46,933 nucleotides of DNA from Anaerovibrio slackiae (GCF_009695585.1 NZ_VUNR01000023.1:1-46933); one strand, 5' to 3'. Counted from the stretch's first letter, positions 22,520-30,752 are shown. Notes: a model not told the origin generated them from the letters alone. A program made the numbers and translations.

Positions 22520-23380
22520 ATGGAGGTTATTGCTTTAGTGGGGCCAAGCGGCACCGGAAAGAGCCATCGTGCCCTTCTGGTTGCCCATAACAATCAGGCT
22601 GATGCCATTATTGATGATGGCCTGCTGATAAAGAATGGCAAGATTATTGCCGGCAAGTCTGCCAAGAGGGAGCAGAACAAGGTGCTGGCAGTCAAGCGTG
22701 CCATATTCGTGCTGCCGGGACATGCGGAGGAGGTCCGCAAGGCTATTGAGGAAACAAAGCCGGTGCGGATTCTGATTTTGGGCACCTCCGAAAACATGGC
22801 CAGCAAGATTGCCAAGGCATTGAAGCTGCCGGAGGTTTCCCGCTTCGTGCACATCGAGGATATAGCCACCCAGTCCGAGATGGACAAGGCACGCTTCCAC
22901 AGGCTGCGGGAGGGCAAGCATATTATCCCGGTGCCGACTATTGAGCTGAAGCCGCATTTTTCCGGCTATCTGGTGGACCCGATTAATTCCCTGCTGAAAA
23001 AGAGGCGCGAGGACGGACGCCGCCATCTGGGGGAAAAGTCTATCGTGCGGCCTGTGTTCAGCTATTATGGCAAGCTGATTATCGATGACTGGGCCATCAA
23101 GGCTATCGTCAGGAAGCTTCTGGTGGATGGGGAGAATGTTACCAAGGTGGCTGATGTGAGGATTGAGCATGTCTACAAGGGGGACGGGGAGGTAGGCTTT
23201 GAGTCTGCCGGTATCGTCATCGGCTGTGATGTGGTCATCAGCTACGGCAAGCATATTCCTACCCTGGTGCAGAAGCTGCAGAACCAGGTGCGCAAGGATG
23301 TGGAGTATATGACCGGCATGGTGGTGAAGAAGGTCAATATCACTATCAAGGCGTTGTTTGTGCAGCCGAAAAAGTTCTGA
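22520..23380 (+). CDS. P-loop ATPase domain fused to Asp23/Gls24 domain
   Basis: 286 residues. The N-terminus is a P-loop NTPase-like domain with Walker A GPSGTGKSH at residues 8-16, followed by KRAIFVLPGHAEEVRKAI and RILILGTSENMASKIAKAL. From about residue 185 the sequence switches to an Asp23/Gls24 alkaline-shock-type domain (DDWAIKAIVRKLL, then IPTLVQKLQNQVRKDVEYMTG and VKKVNITI). GGAGG precedes ATG 22520; an upstream in-frame start lacks this. Asp23-domain proteins act at the membrane in envelope stress. The joined ATPase half could be a regulator or a nucleotide sensor, which is untested. Confidence 0.83.
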   Translation: MEVIALVGPSGTGKSHRALLVAHNNQADAIIDDGLLIKNGKIIAGKSAKREQNKVLAVKRAIFVLPGHAEEVRKAIEETKPVRILILGTSENMASKIAKALKLPEVSRFVHIEDIATQSEMDKARFHRLREGKHIIPVPTIELKPHFSGYLVDPINSLLKKRREDGRRHLGEKSIVRPVFSYYGKLIIDDWAIKAIVRKLLVDGENVTKVADVRIEHVYKGDGEVGFESAGIVIGCDVVISYGKHIPTLVQKLQNQVRKDVEYMTGMVVKKVNITIKALFVQPKKF

Positions 23381-23389
23381 GGCTGGGGC

Positions 23390-23434
23390 ATAATAGTGCA
23401 TGATAGTGCATAATAGTATATAATAGTGTATAAC
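23390..23434 (+). repeat. 10-bp tandem repeat, about 4.5 units
   Basis: Units ATAATAGTGC, ATGATAGTGC, ATAATAGTAT, ATAATAGTGT and partial ATAAC, in phase with the DNA helix, between the Asp23-fusion stop and repeat copy F1. Function unknown. Confidence 0.8.
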
Positions 23435-23440
23435 TTTGTG

Positions 23441-23618
23441 GTCAGACCTTTTTAGAGAGTGTCATGGCAGTACCATCGCAGGCACGCTTGCGCTACTATC
23501 CACGCCTAGCGGTGCTAAGCTCTCGCTGCGCCTTACGGCTTGCGAATTGCTAAGCACCGAGGCGCGTCTCAGTGCCCTGCGAATGGCACATGCCATGGCA
23601 CTCTTTTATAGGTCTGAC
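23441..23618. repeat. Palindromic repeat, copy F1 (divergent member)
   Basis: Hairpin-forming element closed by GTCAGACCT (23441-23449) and AGGTCTGAC (23610-23618), with second-level arms AGAGTGTCATGGCA and TGCCATGGCACTCT. The core shares CCTAGCGG, TGCTAAGCTC and GCTAAGCACCGAGG with copy C but lacks copy C's two extra hairpins. Outer boxes differ from the main family but keep TCAGAC. No gene is supported in it. Confidence 0.75.
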
Positions 23619-23697
23619 TGACGAGTTTGTTCATTTGCGAAGTTGTATGTGTTGTTCATGTAACGTAGAACTTGAACAGGGAAGCCGGGAGGCTGGT

Positions 23698-23984
23698 GGG
23701 GAGCTGTTTGGGATAGTGGCTATGAGCAGGGATTGTGATGGGCGGAAAAGTCGGTGCCAATGCAAGGCACTGAGCCGTGCCTCGGTGCGCGGCGGGTGAT
23801 ATGCCAGTGGCATATCACCCAGCACAAGACAACTGCAATGCGTTGTCTTGTGCTGCGACGTCGCGAGCCGCAGGCGAAGCGTGAGTTTAGCATCCGCTAG
23901 GCACGGATAGTAGCGCGAGCGTGCCTGCATTGGCATTGCCTTTCCGCCCATTGGCGTATCGCTGATACACTCTGACAGCTCCCC
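23698..23984. repeat. Palindromic repeat, copy F2 (divergent member, copy-C core inverted)
   Basis: Outer arms GGGGAGCTGT (23698-23707) and ACAGCTCCCC (23975-23984); next arms TGGGCGGAAA (23739-23748) and TTTCCGCCCA (23941-23950), then TGCCAATGCA / TGCATTGGCA. The core is the reverse complement of copy C: GGGTGATATGCC / GGCATATCACCC, then AGCACAAGACAAC / GTTGTCTTGTGCT, then CGCAGGCGAAGCGTGAG and the ATCCGCTAGG segment. The left flank AGCCGGGAGGCTG is the family's usual flank. F1 and F2 fill the gap ahead of the tRNA-Gln terminator. Confidence 0.78.
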
Positions 23985-24011
23985 TGCACGGAATTTAGAA
24001 TTTTGGGCAGT

Positions 24012-24038
24012 AAAAAAGCCGCTCCTGTCGGAACGGCT
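24012..24038 (-). terminator. Rho-independent terminator of tRNA-Gln
   Basis: Read on the minus strand: AGCCGTTCC, GACA loop, GGAGCGGCT, then TTTTTT. It lies 10 bp beyond the tRNA 3' end. Confidence 0.9.
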
Positions 24039-24048
24039 GAAAGCTCAA

Positions 24049-24124
24049 TGGCAGGGGTAGCTGGACTCGAACCAACGCATGCTGGATTCAGAATCCAGTG
24101 CCTTACCAACTTGGCGATACCCCT
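24049..24124 (-). tRNA. tRNA-Gln (anticodon CTG)
   Basis: 76 bases on the minus strand with encoded CCA. The acceptor AGGGGTA pairs with TACCCCT. The anticodon arm is CTGGA, loop TTCTGAA, TCCAG, giving anticodon CTG (reads CAG). The T loop is TTCGAGT and the D arm GCCAAGTTGGTAAGGC. The sequence closely resembles bacterial tRNA-Gln. It has its own promoter and terminator, so it is a single-gene unit opposite to all nearby genes. Confidence 0.96.
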
Positions 24125-24164
24125 ATATTTTCTTTTGTGTACTGTGTTATTCACAACAAATATT

Positions 24165-24193
24165 ATTATAATGATTGCTGAGCGTTTTGTCAA
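24165..24193 (-). promoter_or_regulatory. tRNA-Gln promoter
   Basis: On the minus strand, TTGACA (24188-24193), exactly 17-bp spacer, TATAAT (24165-24170): a perfect consensus promoter, as expected for a stable RNA gene. Confidence 0.92.
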
Positions 24194-24242
24194 GAAAAAT
24201 ATTTACATTTTTCTGTTTTTGGGCAGAAAATAATTTCCGACT

Positions 24243-24297
24243 TATGCCAGATTAGTTTTTCTGGCATAGTGCAATTTTGTTAATAATCGTGTATAAT
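24243..24297 (+). promoter_or_regulatory. Bacteriohemerythrin upstream region: dyad and -10
   Basis: TATGCCAG (24243-24250) and CTGGCATA (24261-24268) form a perfect 8-bp inverted repeat. A TATAAT -10 follows at 24292-24297, with no good -35 at the right distance. The dyad covers the -35 side, so it may be an activator or repressor site, or the end of an upstream transcript. Confidence 0.45.
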
Positions 24298-24332
24298 AAT
24301 GGTGCATATATCATAGATTGGGGGCATTAATT

Positions 24333-24734
24333 ATGAAATATGAGTTTACCAAGGACTATCATACGGGAATTGATTTTATTGATGAGGAGCATGCCAAGCT
24401 CTTTGAGATAGCGAACCGTGCCTACGATTTGCTGACAAATCAGTTCGTGACGGATAAATATGATGCGATTGTGGCGGTGCTGGAGGAGCTGAGGGACTAT
24501 ACCAAGTACCACTTCAACCATGAGGAGGAGTACATGAAAAGCATCAACTACCCTAAGCGTTTCAGCCAGCTGCATCAGCATACCCAGTTCATCAACAAGC
24601 TGGAGTCCTACAACCTGAAGGAAATCGACGTGAACCAGCAGGAAGGGCTTCTGGAGATACTGGACTTTCTGGCTCTGTGGCTGCAGAGTCACATCAAGGG
24701 CATGGACAAGAAGATTGGCGAGGCGGCAAAGTAA
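24333..24734 (+). CDS. Bacteriohemerythrin (O2-binding diiron protein)
   Basis: Single-domain hemerythrin of 133 residues, thought to bind or store O2 or act as an oxygen sensor/buffer in anaerobes. Ligand motifs follow the family order: H20 in DEEHAKLF, HFNHEEEYM (about residues 60-68), LHQHTQF (about 80-86) and HIKGMD near the C-terminus. ATG 24333 is used; an in-frame start 15 bp upstream adds MGALI, absent from relatives. It is monocistronic with its own terminator. Confidence 0.93.
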   Translation: MKYEFTKDYHTGIDFIDEEHAKLFEIANRAYDLLTNQFVTDKYDAIVAVLEELRDYTKYHFNHEEEYMKSINYPKRFSQLHQHTQFINKLESYNLKEIDVNQQEGLLEILDFLALWLQSHIKGMDKKIGEAAK

Positions 24735-24754
24735 GGCTGCCTGCGAGACAAGGG

Positions 24755-24800
24755 ACGGCATGGGCAGAGCTTTATATGGCTTTGCCAGGTGCCGTTTTTT
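24755..24800 (+). terminator. Rho-independent terminator after bacteriohemerythrin
   Basis: ACGGCA (24755-24760) pairs with TGCCGT (24790-24795), with further internal pairing of GGCAGAGC and GGCTTTGCC, then TTTTTT. Confidence 0.82.
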
Positions 24801-24947
24801 GCTTTGCCCATCTTTACTTTTGACGGTGTGTGTGGTAGTATTGCAGGTGATGGACGGTATTCTGTTTGGAAACTGTACTATGATTTTCTGCAAGGTTTTT
24901 TCCTGATATTTTGGGCAGCACATCACCATACTAGAGAGGTGATGCTT

Positions 24948-25871
24948 ATGAAGATTGGTTTTATAGGTGCCGGCAAGGTGGGGGTTACCCTGGGGAAGTA
25001 TTTCAGCCGGCACGGGGGCGAAGTTACAGGCTATTACAGCCGCAATATTCAGTCAGCCAGGGAAGCAGCTGAGTTTACGGCAGCGAACATTTACCGGTGT
25101 GCAAGTGATTTGCTGGCAGATAGCGATGTGCTGTTTTTGACGGTTCCCGATGATGCCATTGCATCCTGCTACAGGGAGCTGTGCCGGTCAGCCGGCAGTA
25201 TTCAGGGAAAGATTTTTTGTCATGCCAGTGGTGCCATGACGGCAGAGGCTGCCTTTCCGGGAGTTGAGGCGGCAGGAGCCTATGGATATTCTGTTCATCC
25301 GCTTTTTGCTATAAGTGACAGGTTTCATGCTTATAGCCAGATGGCGGATGTTTTTTTTACCCTTGAGGGCTCTGCCGGGCGCAGGGATTTTATGCTGGAA
25401 TGGCTGAGGGCAGCCGGGCTTCAGGTGCAGCTCATCGAGGCAGGCTGCAAGGCGAAGTACCATGCGGCGGCCGCCATTGTCAGCAATCAGGTGGTGGCGC
25501 TTTTTGAGGAAAGCAGGCGCATGCTGATGGAGTGCGGCTTCCAGCCGGAGGCGGCACAGAAGGCACTGACGCCAATTTTTCTCGGCAATGCTTCCCATGT
25601 GGCGGATGAAGGCGCGGTCAGGGCACTGACAGGGCCTGTGCAGCGGGGAGATACCGGGACGCTGGCAAAGCACCTGGCAGTTCTTGAGGGCTGTGAGGAC
25701 AGGCTTTTGTACCTGCTGCTTTCCAGGCGGCTTTTGCAGCTGGCCAAGGCCAGGAATGCTGACTATGATGATACCTCCATCGGGGCTTTTTTGGATGAGG
25801 AATATAGAAAAGGTATTGAGGCGGCTGCGGCAGAGCTGCTGCAGGCTGGAAGAAAGGACGAAGCTAAATGA
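24948..25871 (+). CDS. Rossmann-fold/DUF2520 dehydrogenase, candidate ketopantoate reductase (PanG-like)
   Basis: 307 residues. The N-terminal NAD(P)-binding fold has [16 protein letters not shown] at the start and [11 protein letters not shown]. From about residue 140 a DUF2520-type helical domain carries SVHPLFAI, then [16 protein letters not shown] and [24 protein letters not shown] precedes ATG 24948; long upstream in-frame sequence is unconserved. It overlaps panB by ATGA, so it is very likely in pantothenate synthesis. As I recall, PanG ketopantoate reductases of some bacteria that lack PanE belong to this family. panC and panD are not nearby. Confidence 0.83.
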   Translation: MKIGFIGAGKVGVTLGKYFSRHGGEVTGYYSRNIQSAREAAEFTAANIYRCASDLLADSDVLFLTVPDDAIASCYRELCRSAGSIQGKIFCHASGAMTAEAAFPGVEAAGAYGYSVHPLFAISDRFHAYSQMADVFFTLEGSAGRRDFMLEWLRAAGLQVQLIEAGCKAKYHAAAAIVSNQVVALFEESRRMLMECGFQPEAAQKALTPIFLGNASHVADEGAVRALTGPVQRGDTGTLAKHLAVLEGCEDRLLYLLLSRRLLQLAKARNADYDDTSIGAFLDEEYRKGIEAAAAELLQAGRKDEAK

Positions 25872-26695
25872 AAAACACCGTGGCAACTTTTTTGGCAATG
25901 AAGCAGAAGGGCGAAAAGATTTCCATGCTGACCTGCTATGATTATTCTACAGCCCGGCTGGAGGAGGAAGCCGGTATCAACGGCATACTGGTGGGGGATT
26001 CCCTGGGCAACGTGATGCTGGGGCTGCCTGATACCATCTCCGTCACCATGGAGGATATGATTACCTTTGGCGGTGCCGTGGCCCGTGCCTGCAACGATAC
26101 CATGGTGGTTATTGATATGCCTTTCATGTCCTATCAGGTATCCGTGGAGCAGGCGGTGATGAACGCCGGGCGGCTGATGAAGGAAGGCCGTGCCAACGCC
26201 GTCAAGCTGGAGGGGGGCGCGGCAGTCTGCCCTCAGATCAAGGCGATTACCGATGCAGGCATCCCGGTGATGGCACATCTGGGACTTACGCCTCAGTCCG
26301 TCAATGCCCTGGGTGGGCACCGGGTGCAGGGCAAGAGCGAGGAAGGCGCCAAGAGGCTGGTGGAGGATGCCCTGGCCATTCAGGAGGCAGGTGCCTTTGC
26401 GGTGGTGCTGGAATGCATCCCTGCAAAGCTGGCAGAGCTCATCAGCTCCAAGCTGACTATCCCGACCATCGGCATCGGGGCAGGTGCCGGCTGTGACGGA
26501 CAGATTTTGGTTTATCAGGATATGCTGGGGCTGTTCAGCGGCTTCAAGCCGAAGTTCGTGAAGCATTTTGCGGAGCTGGGGGAGCAGATGAAGGCTGCTT
26601 TCCGTGCCTATGATGAGGAAGTGAAGGCAGGCACTTATCCGGCGGAGGAGCATACCTTTAAGATGGATGATGATGTGCTGCAGCGTCTGTATTAA
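25868..26695 (+). CDS. panB: 3-methyl-2-oxobutanoate hydroxymethyltransferase
   Basis: Makes ketopantoate from 2-oxoisovalerate and methylene-tetrahydrofolate, the first step to pantothenate and CoA. It is 275 residues with [11 protein letters not shown] near residue 20, [14 protein letters not shown] (metal Asp), a VKLEGG segment, [19 protein letters not shown] and the [21 protein letters not shown] signature. Its start codon overlaps the stop of the DUF2520 dehydrogenase, the likely next enzyme in the pathway. No terminator is evident downstream. Confidence 0.96.
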   Translation: MKNTVATFLAMKQKGEKISMLTCYDYSTARLEEEAGINGILVGDSLGNVMLGLPDTISVTMEDMITFGGAVARACNDTMVVIDMPFMSYQVSVEQAVMNAGRLMKEGRANAVKLEGGAAVCPQIKAITDAGIPVMAHLGLTPQSVNALGGHRVQGKSEEGAKRLVEDALAIQEAGAFAVVLECIPAKLAELISSKLTIPTIGIGAGAGCDGQILVYQDMLGLFSGFKPKFVKHFAELGEQMKAAFRAYDEEVKAGTYPAEEHTFKMDDDVLQRLY

Positions 26696-26803
26696 AATGG
26701 TGTACAATTTATACTAATTAGCGTGATATAGGCTAAAAAAATTATTCAATTATCGCTGGAAATATGTTAGAATAGAAAAGAATTTGTTTTTTGAGGTTTT
26801 TGT

Positions 26804-27376
26804 ATGCGCATTATTACCGGTACAGCCAAGGGCTGCAATCTGAAAACTCCAAAGGGAATGAGTACTAGGCCTACATCGGACAGGGTGAAGGAGTCCCTTT
26901 TCAGCATCCTGGGCGGCGATGCGTGCGGCAGGGTGCTGGATGTTTTTGCAGGTACCGGGGCGCTGGGGCTGGAAGCCCTGAGCCGGGGTGCTGATAGCTG
27001 TGTCTTTATTGACAAGGCAACAGCGGATATTATCAGCTTCAATGCGGAGCATACACGCCTGTCTGACAGGTGCAGGGTGCTAAAGGGCGATGTCTTTGCC
27101 CTTTTGCACCGCCTTGCCGGTCAGGGAGAGCGCTTTGACCTGGTTTTTTGTGATCCACCTTATCATCAGGGGCTGGCACACAGGGTGCTGGAATACCTGG
27201 ATAAGGGGGAGGTACTGGCTCCTGATGCCATCGTGGTGGTGGAGTATGGGGGCGATGAGGCGGATTTGCCAGCTACCGGCAGGCTGCGGCTTGTCAGGGA
27301 GCAGAGCTATGGCAGGACCACACGGATTGGTTTTTTTCATTTGCCGCCGGGGAACGGCAGGGAGGATGCAGAATGA
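26804..27376 (+). CDS. rsmD: 16S rRNA (guanine-966-N2)-methyltransferase RsmD
   Basis: Methylates G966 of 16S rRNA. It is 190 residues, starting MRIITGTAKG, with RPTSDRVKESLFSIL, the SAM motif DVFAGTGALGLEALSRGA and the catalytic FCDPPYHQG. GAGG lies 9-12 bases before the ATG, and a TAGAAT -10 candidate lies about 30 bp upstream. It overlaps coaD by ATGA; rsmD-coaD is a widely conserved pair. Confidence 0.94.
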   Translation: MRIITGTAKGCNLKTPKGMSTRPTSDRVKESLFSILGGDACGRVLDVFAGTGALGLEALSRGADSCVFIDKATADIISFNAEHTRLSDRCRVLKGDVFALLHRLAGQGERFDLVFCDPPYHQGLAHRVLEYLDKGEVLAPDAIVVVEYGGDEADLPATGRLRLVREQSYGRTTRIGFFHLPPGNGREDAE

Positions 27377-27852
27377 AAAGAGCGATTTGCCCGGGCAGCT
27401 TTGACCCTGTTACCCTGGGGCATGTGGATATATTCCGGAGGGCAGCAAGGATTTTTGACGAGCTTTATATCGGCGTGTTTAACAATATCAGAAAGACGCC
27501 CCTCCTGCAGACGGAGGAGCGCATGGAGCTTCTCAGGAGTGCGGTGGCGGATATTCCCAATGTGAAGGTGGTTGCCTTTGACGGTCTTTTGGCAGAGTAC
27601 ATGATTGCCAACGATATTCAGGTGATTGTCAGGGGGCTGCGCTCTGTGACGGATTATGAGTACGAGCAGGGACAGGCGCAGATTATCAAGTCCATGCACC
27701 CGGAGCTGGATACCATGTTCCTTCTGGGCAAGCCGGAGTACAACAGCTACAGCTCCTCGGTGGTGAGGGAGATTATCCGCTTCAAGGGGGATTACTCCCG
27801 GCTGGTGCCTCATGAGGTGGTAGAATATCTGAATGGGAAAAATTCTGTGTGA
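27373..27852 (+). CDS. coaD: Phosphopantetheine adenylyltransferase
   Basis: Transfers AMP to 4'-phosphopantetheine, the penultimate step of CoA synthesis. It is 159 residues with the nucleotidyltransferase motif GSFDPVTLGH (H17), LRSVTDYEYE and the YSSSVVREI phosphate-binding segment near the C-terminus. It is translationally coupled to rsmD. With panB 700 bp upstream, two CoA-pathway steps lie close together. Confidence 0.96.
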   Translation: MKRAICPGSFDPVTLGHVDIFRRAARIFDELYIGVFNNIRKTPLLQTEERMELLRSAVADIPNVKVVAFDGLLAEYMIANDIQVIVRGLRSVTDYEYEQGQAQIIKSMHPELDTMFLLGKPEYNSYSSSVVREIIRFKGDYSRLVPHEVVEYLNGKNSV

Positions 27853-27901
27853 CGGTAATGGCTTCGCACAGCTGAGTGTTATATAAAAGGTGGTAATTGC
27901 A

Positions 27902-28549
27902 ATGAATGGCGACGCTATGTTGAAGATTGATGCAGTATTGGAAGAAATTGAGAATTATGTGGCTGGTGCAAGCCGTATGCCTCTCGTAGACAGGGTTATG
28001 ATCAAGGATGATGAGCTTTTTCACCTGATGGACAAGCTGCGCCAGGAGCTGCCTAGGGAGGTCAGCGATGCCATGGAGGTTTGCCGCCGCCGGGACGAGA
28101 TCATCGGGGCTGCCCAGACCGAGTCAGAGCAGATTATTGCCAAGGCCAATGCAGAGGCTGAGGAGATTATCGAAAAGGCAAAGCGGCTTGCCCAGAAGAC
28201 CGTGGATGAGCATGCGCTGGTGGCGCAGGCCAATGAGCAGGCCAGGAATATCATTGAGGAAGCTAATGCCAAGGCCACGGAAATGACCAAAGAGGCGGAG
28301 GCACAGGCCGGGCAGCTCAAGGAGGCTGCCGAAAGTGAGACTGCACAGATGAAGGCGGATGTAGAGCATTATGCAAATCAGTTGTTTGACCATGTGCTGG
28401 CCAATATGAACACAGCCATGACGGCTATTCAGAATCATGCCGGCGGCATCGTCAATGCCATGGAGAACATTCACAATGATGTGGGCGGTGCCATGCAGGC
28501 CATGCAGCAGGCAAAGGAGCAGATTCATGCTGCCAACAGCCGCAGCTGA
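27902..28549 (+). CDS. Coiled-coil protein, unknown function
   Basis: 215 residues. The first 60 (AMLKIDAVLEEIENYVAG, DELFHLMDKLRQELPREV) form an ordered helical head. About residues 65-150 are an Ala/Glu-rich coiled coil with repeated AEEIIEKAK-like heptads, and the C-terminal part is helical and Met/Gln-rich. This resembles DivIVA-like or ATPase-stator-like proteins that databases often name simply ATPase, but no NTPase motif is present. ATG 27902 follows AAGGTGG. It lies 49 bp after coaD, probably the last gene of the rsmD-coaD operon, since a strong terminator follows. Confidence 0.75.
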   Translation: MNGDAMLKIDAVLEEIENYVAGASRMPLVDRVMIKDDELFHLMDKLRQELPREVSDAMEVCRRRDEIIGAAQTESEQIIAKANAEAEEIIEKAKRLAQKTVDEHALVAQANEQARNIIEEANAKATEMTKEAEAQAGQLKEAAESETAQMKADVEHYANQLFDHVLANMNTAMTAIQNHAGGIVNAMENIHNDVGGAMQAMQQAKEQIHAANSRS

Positions 28550-28615
28550 TGGGCATGGCAAAGCCAGAAAAATCAAGAAAGATAAATACCGCTGTTTGTA
28601 CAGCGATGGGAGTGG

Positions 28616-28646
28616 CCGTCTGCAAGGATTTTGCAGGCGGTTTTTT
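28616..28646 (+). terminator. Rho-independent terminator after the coiled-coil gene
   Basis: CCGTCTGCAA (28616-28625) pairs with TTGCAGGCGG (28631-28640) with one G-U pair and a short loop, then TTTTTT. Confidence 0.9.
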
Positions 28647-28663
28647 CCTTGAGAAAAAAGTGC

Positions 28664-28715
28664 TTGCGTAATGTCAAAATGTCAAATATAATATAGGAAA
28701 GGTCAAATTGTCAAT
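28664..28715 (+). promoter_or_regulatory. ctsR promoter with two CtsR-like operators
   Basis: TTGCGT (28664-28669), 17-bp spacer, TATAAT (28687-28692). Operator 1, TGTCAAAATGTCAAA (28672-28686), fills the spacer; operator 2, GGTCAAATTGTCAAT (28701-28715), covers the start region. Each is two heptads separated by one base, as at clpB. This points to autoregulation by CtsR. Confidence 0.82.
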
Positions 28716-28740
28716 TCGTTTTAAGGAATAAGGTGTAAGT

Positions 28741-29190
28741 ATGAGCAGTAATATTGCAGATTTGATAGAGGATTATATTCTGACAAGGCTGGCAGAGCAG
28801 CAGACCGGGCAGGTGGAGCTGAGGCGGACGGATATTGCCGATGAGATATCCTGCGCCCCTTCCCAGATAAGCTATGTGCTGAATACCCGCTTTACCCATG
28901 ACAAGGGCTTTTCCGTGGAGTCCCGCCGGGGGCTGGGGGGATTTATCCGGGTAGTCAGGGTGCCTTTCAGGAACATTATCTATCAGGAGATGCTGGACAA
29001 AATCGATGCCGGTACGGAGTTTGTGGAGGTTAAGGCAATGCTTCAATATCTCATCCAGCATCAGATGATTTCCACCCGGGAATGTTCCCTTTTGCTGCAG
29101 GCTGTCAAGTCAGCCTATGAGAATATGCCCCCTGAGCCCAGGGTGAAGCTGGTCAAGTCCCTGTTTACTACCTTGGCGGAGCTTTCATGA
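28741..29190 (+). CDS. ctsR: Heat-shock repressor CtsR
   Basis: Winged-helix repressor of clp genes. Its 149 residues align with Bacillus CtsR: NIADLIEDYIL, then RRTDIADEISCAPSQISYVLNTRFT (DNA-binding helix), then the wing VESRRGLGGFIRVVRV with the Arg/Gly loop that senses heat, and a C-terminal dimerisation domain (LIQHQMISTREC). Unlike in Bacillus, mcsA, mcsB and clpC do not follow. Instead a 59-residue ORF overlaps its stop codon and radA follows. Its own promoter and that of clpB carry matching operators. Confidence 0.94.
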   Translation: MSSNIADLIEDYILTRLAEQQTGQVELRRTDIADEISCAPSQISYVLNTRFTHDKGFSVESRRGLGGFIRVVRVPFRNIIYQEMLDKIDAGTEFVEVKAMLQYLIQHQMISTRECSLLLQAVKSAYENMPPEPRVKLVKSLFTTLAELS

Positions 29191-29366
29191 TGGGGAGCGG
29201 GAGATTGAAAAAGCGCGGTGCAGGCGGCAGGGGCGGTATGCCCATGAGCAGGGGGGCACTTGACTCCCTGCTGAATTTTTTGCTGAGCTTCGGCATTGCT
29301 GTCGTGTGGCTGGGCAGATGGACGATCAGGCTGGCAGCAAAGCTGTGGCAGAGATGGAGTCGGTGA
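29187..29366 (+). CDS. Small basic, amphipathic protein (59 aa), unknown
   Basis: An open frame that starts in an ATGA overlap with the ctsR stop and ends three bases before the radA ATG, so it fits the operon without gaps. The first 25 residues are rich in Gly, Arg and Lys; the rest is hydrophobic/amphipathic (LLNFLLSFGIAVVWLGRW) and ends in WQRWSR, suggesting membrane association. It occupies the mcsA position but has none of its zinc-binding cysteines. It may be a real small gene or simply an open spacer; operon fit is the main support. Confidence 0.5.
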   Translation: MMGSGRLKKRGAGGRGGMPMSRGALDSLLNFLLSFGIAVVWLGRWTIRLAAKLWQRWSR

Positions 29367-29369
29367 GTG

Positions 29370-30752
29370 ATGGCAAAGAAGAAAACCATGTACGTGTGTC
29401 AGAGCTGCGGCTATGACACAGCAAAATGGCTGGGGAAATGCCCCGGCTGCGGCCAGTGGAATACCATGGTGGAGGAAATAGTCCGTGAGGAAAAGAACCA
29501 GTCCCGGGGACTGAGCCTGGGCCTGTCTGAGAGCAGCAGGCCCTGCCCTATCAGCCAGGTGGCGGTGGAGGATCTGCCCCGCATGACTACTGGTTCCCAG
29601 GAGCTGGACAGGGTGCTGGGAGGCGGCATTATCCCGGGCTCTATGGTGCTGATTGTTGGAGATCCCGGCATCGGCAAGTCCAGCCTCACCCTGAAGGTGT
29701 GTGCCAATGAGGCGGCTATGGGCAAAAAAGTGCTCTATGTGACCGGGGAGGAAAGCGTGCGGCAGGTGCGCATGCGTGCTGACAGGCTGGAAGCAGTGCA
29801 GGAAGGCCTGCTGGCAGTCAGCGAGACGAATCTGGAGCATATCGGCCAGCATGTGGAGCAGCTAAAGCCGGAGCTCCTGGTGGTGGACTCCATTCAGACG
29901 GTTTTCCGTCCCGATGTGCAGAGCGCGCCGGGCAGCGTCAGCCAGGTCAGGGAGTGCGCCGTGGAGCTTTTGCGGCTGGCCAAGACCAACGGCATTGCCG
30001 TATTCGTGGTGGGGCATGTGACCAAGGACGGCACCCTGGCAGGGCCAAGGGTGCTGGAGCATATTGTGGATACAGTGCTGTATTTTGAGGGGGGCGGCAA
30101 CTCTGAGTACCGCCTTTTGCGGGCGGTGAAAAACCGTTTTGGCAGCACCAACGAGATAGGCATCTTTGAGATGCGCGATACGGGGCTGGTGGATGTGCCG
30201 GATGCCTCCCGGCTGTTCCTGTCAGAGCGGACGGAGGAGGCAGGGAGCATCATCGTGCCTACGGTGGAGGGAACACGGCCCCTGCTGGTGGAGGTGCAGG
30301 CACTGGTGGCTCAGACGCCTTATGTGCCGCCCCGCCGCACCTCGGACTCGGTGGATATCAAGCGCATCCAGCTGCTTCTGGCGGTGCTGGAAAAGCGGGT
30401 GCACCTTGCCATCGGTGCCTGTGATGTATTTGTAAAGGTGGCAGGAGGCATCCGCATTGATGAACCGGCGGCAGACCTTGGCATCTGCGTTGCCATGGCC
30501 TCCAGCTTTGCCAACCGCCGCCTGCGCCCTCAGACCATCGTCTTCGGGGAGGTGGGGCTTTCCGGGGAGGTCAGGGCTGTGAGCCAGGCGGAGGGCAGGC
30601 TCAGGGAGGCGGCGCGGCTGGGCTTTACCAGTGCCGTCCTGCCAAGGAAAAACTACCAGCAGCTGAAAAATGAAAAGGCTGTGGAGGGGATTGCCCTCTA
30701 TGGAGCTGCTGATTTGACGGAAGCACTGCGTTATGCCATGCCCAGGGAATAA
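29370..30752 (+). CDS. radA: DNA repair/branch-migration ATPase RadA (Sms)
   Basis: RecA-like ATPase acting in recombination intermediate processing. An N-terminal zinc finger uses C10, C13, C24 and C27. Walker A GDPGIGKSS is near residue 98, the RadA-specific KNRFG motif (VKNRFGSTNEIG) near 255, and a Lon-protease-like C-terminal domain includes DLGICVAMASSF and FGEVGLSGEVR. ATG 29370 is favoured over GTG 29367 because of GGAG ten bases upstream. It is 460 residues, downstream of ctsR as in Bacillus, but disA does not follow. Confidence 0.94.
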   Translation: MAKKKTMYVCQSCGYDTAKWLGKCPGCGQWNTMVEEIVREEKNQSRGLSLGLSESSRPCPISQVAVEDLPRMTTGSQELDRVLGGGIIPGSMVLIVGDPGIGKSSLTLKVCANEAAMGKKVLYVTGEESVRQVRMRADRLEAVQEGLLAVSETNLEHIGQHVEQLKPELLVVDSIQTVFRPDVQSAPGSVSQVRECAVELLRLAKTNGIAVFVVGHVTKDGTLAGPRVLEHIVDTVLYFEGGGNSEYRLLRAVKNRFGSTNEIGIFEMRDTGLVDVPDASRLFLSERTEEAGSIIVPTVEGTRPLLVEVQALVAQTPYVPPRRTSDSVDIKRIQLLLAVLEKRVHLAIGACDVFVKVAGGIRIDEPAADLGICVAMASSFANRRLRPQTIVFGEVGLSGEVRAVSQAEGRLREAARLGFTSAVLPRKNYQQLKNEKAVEGIALYGAADLTEALRYAMPRE

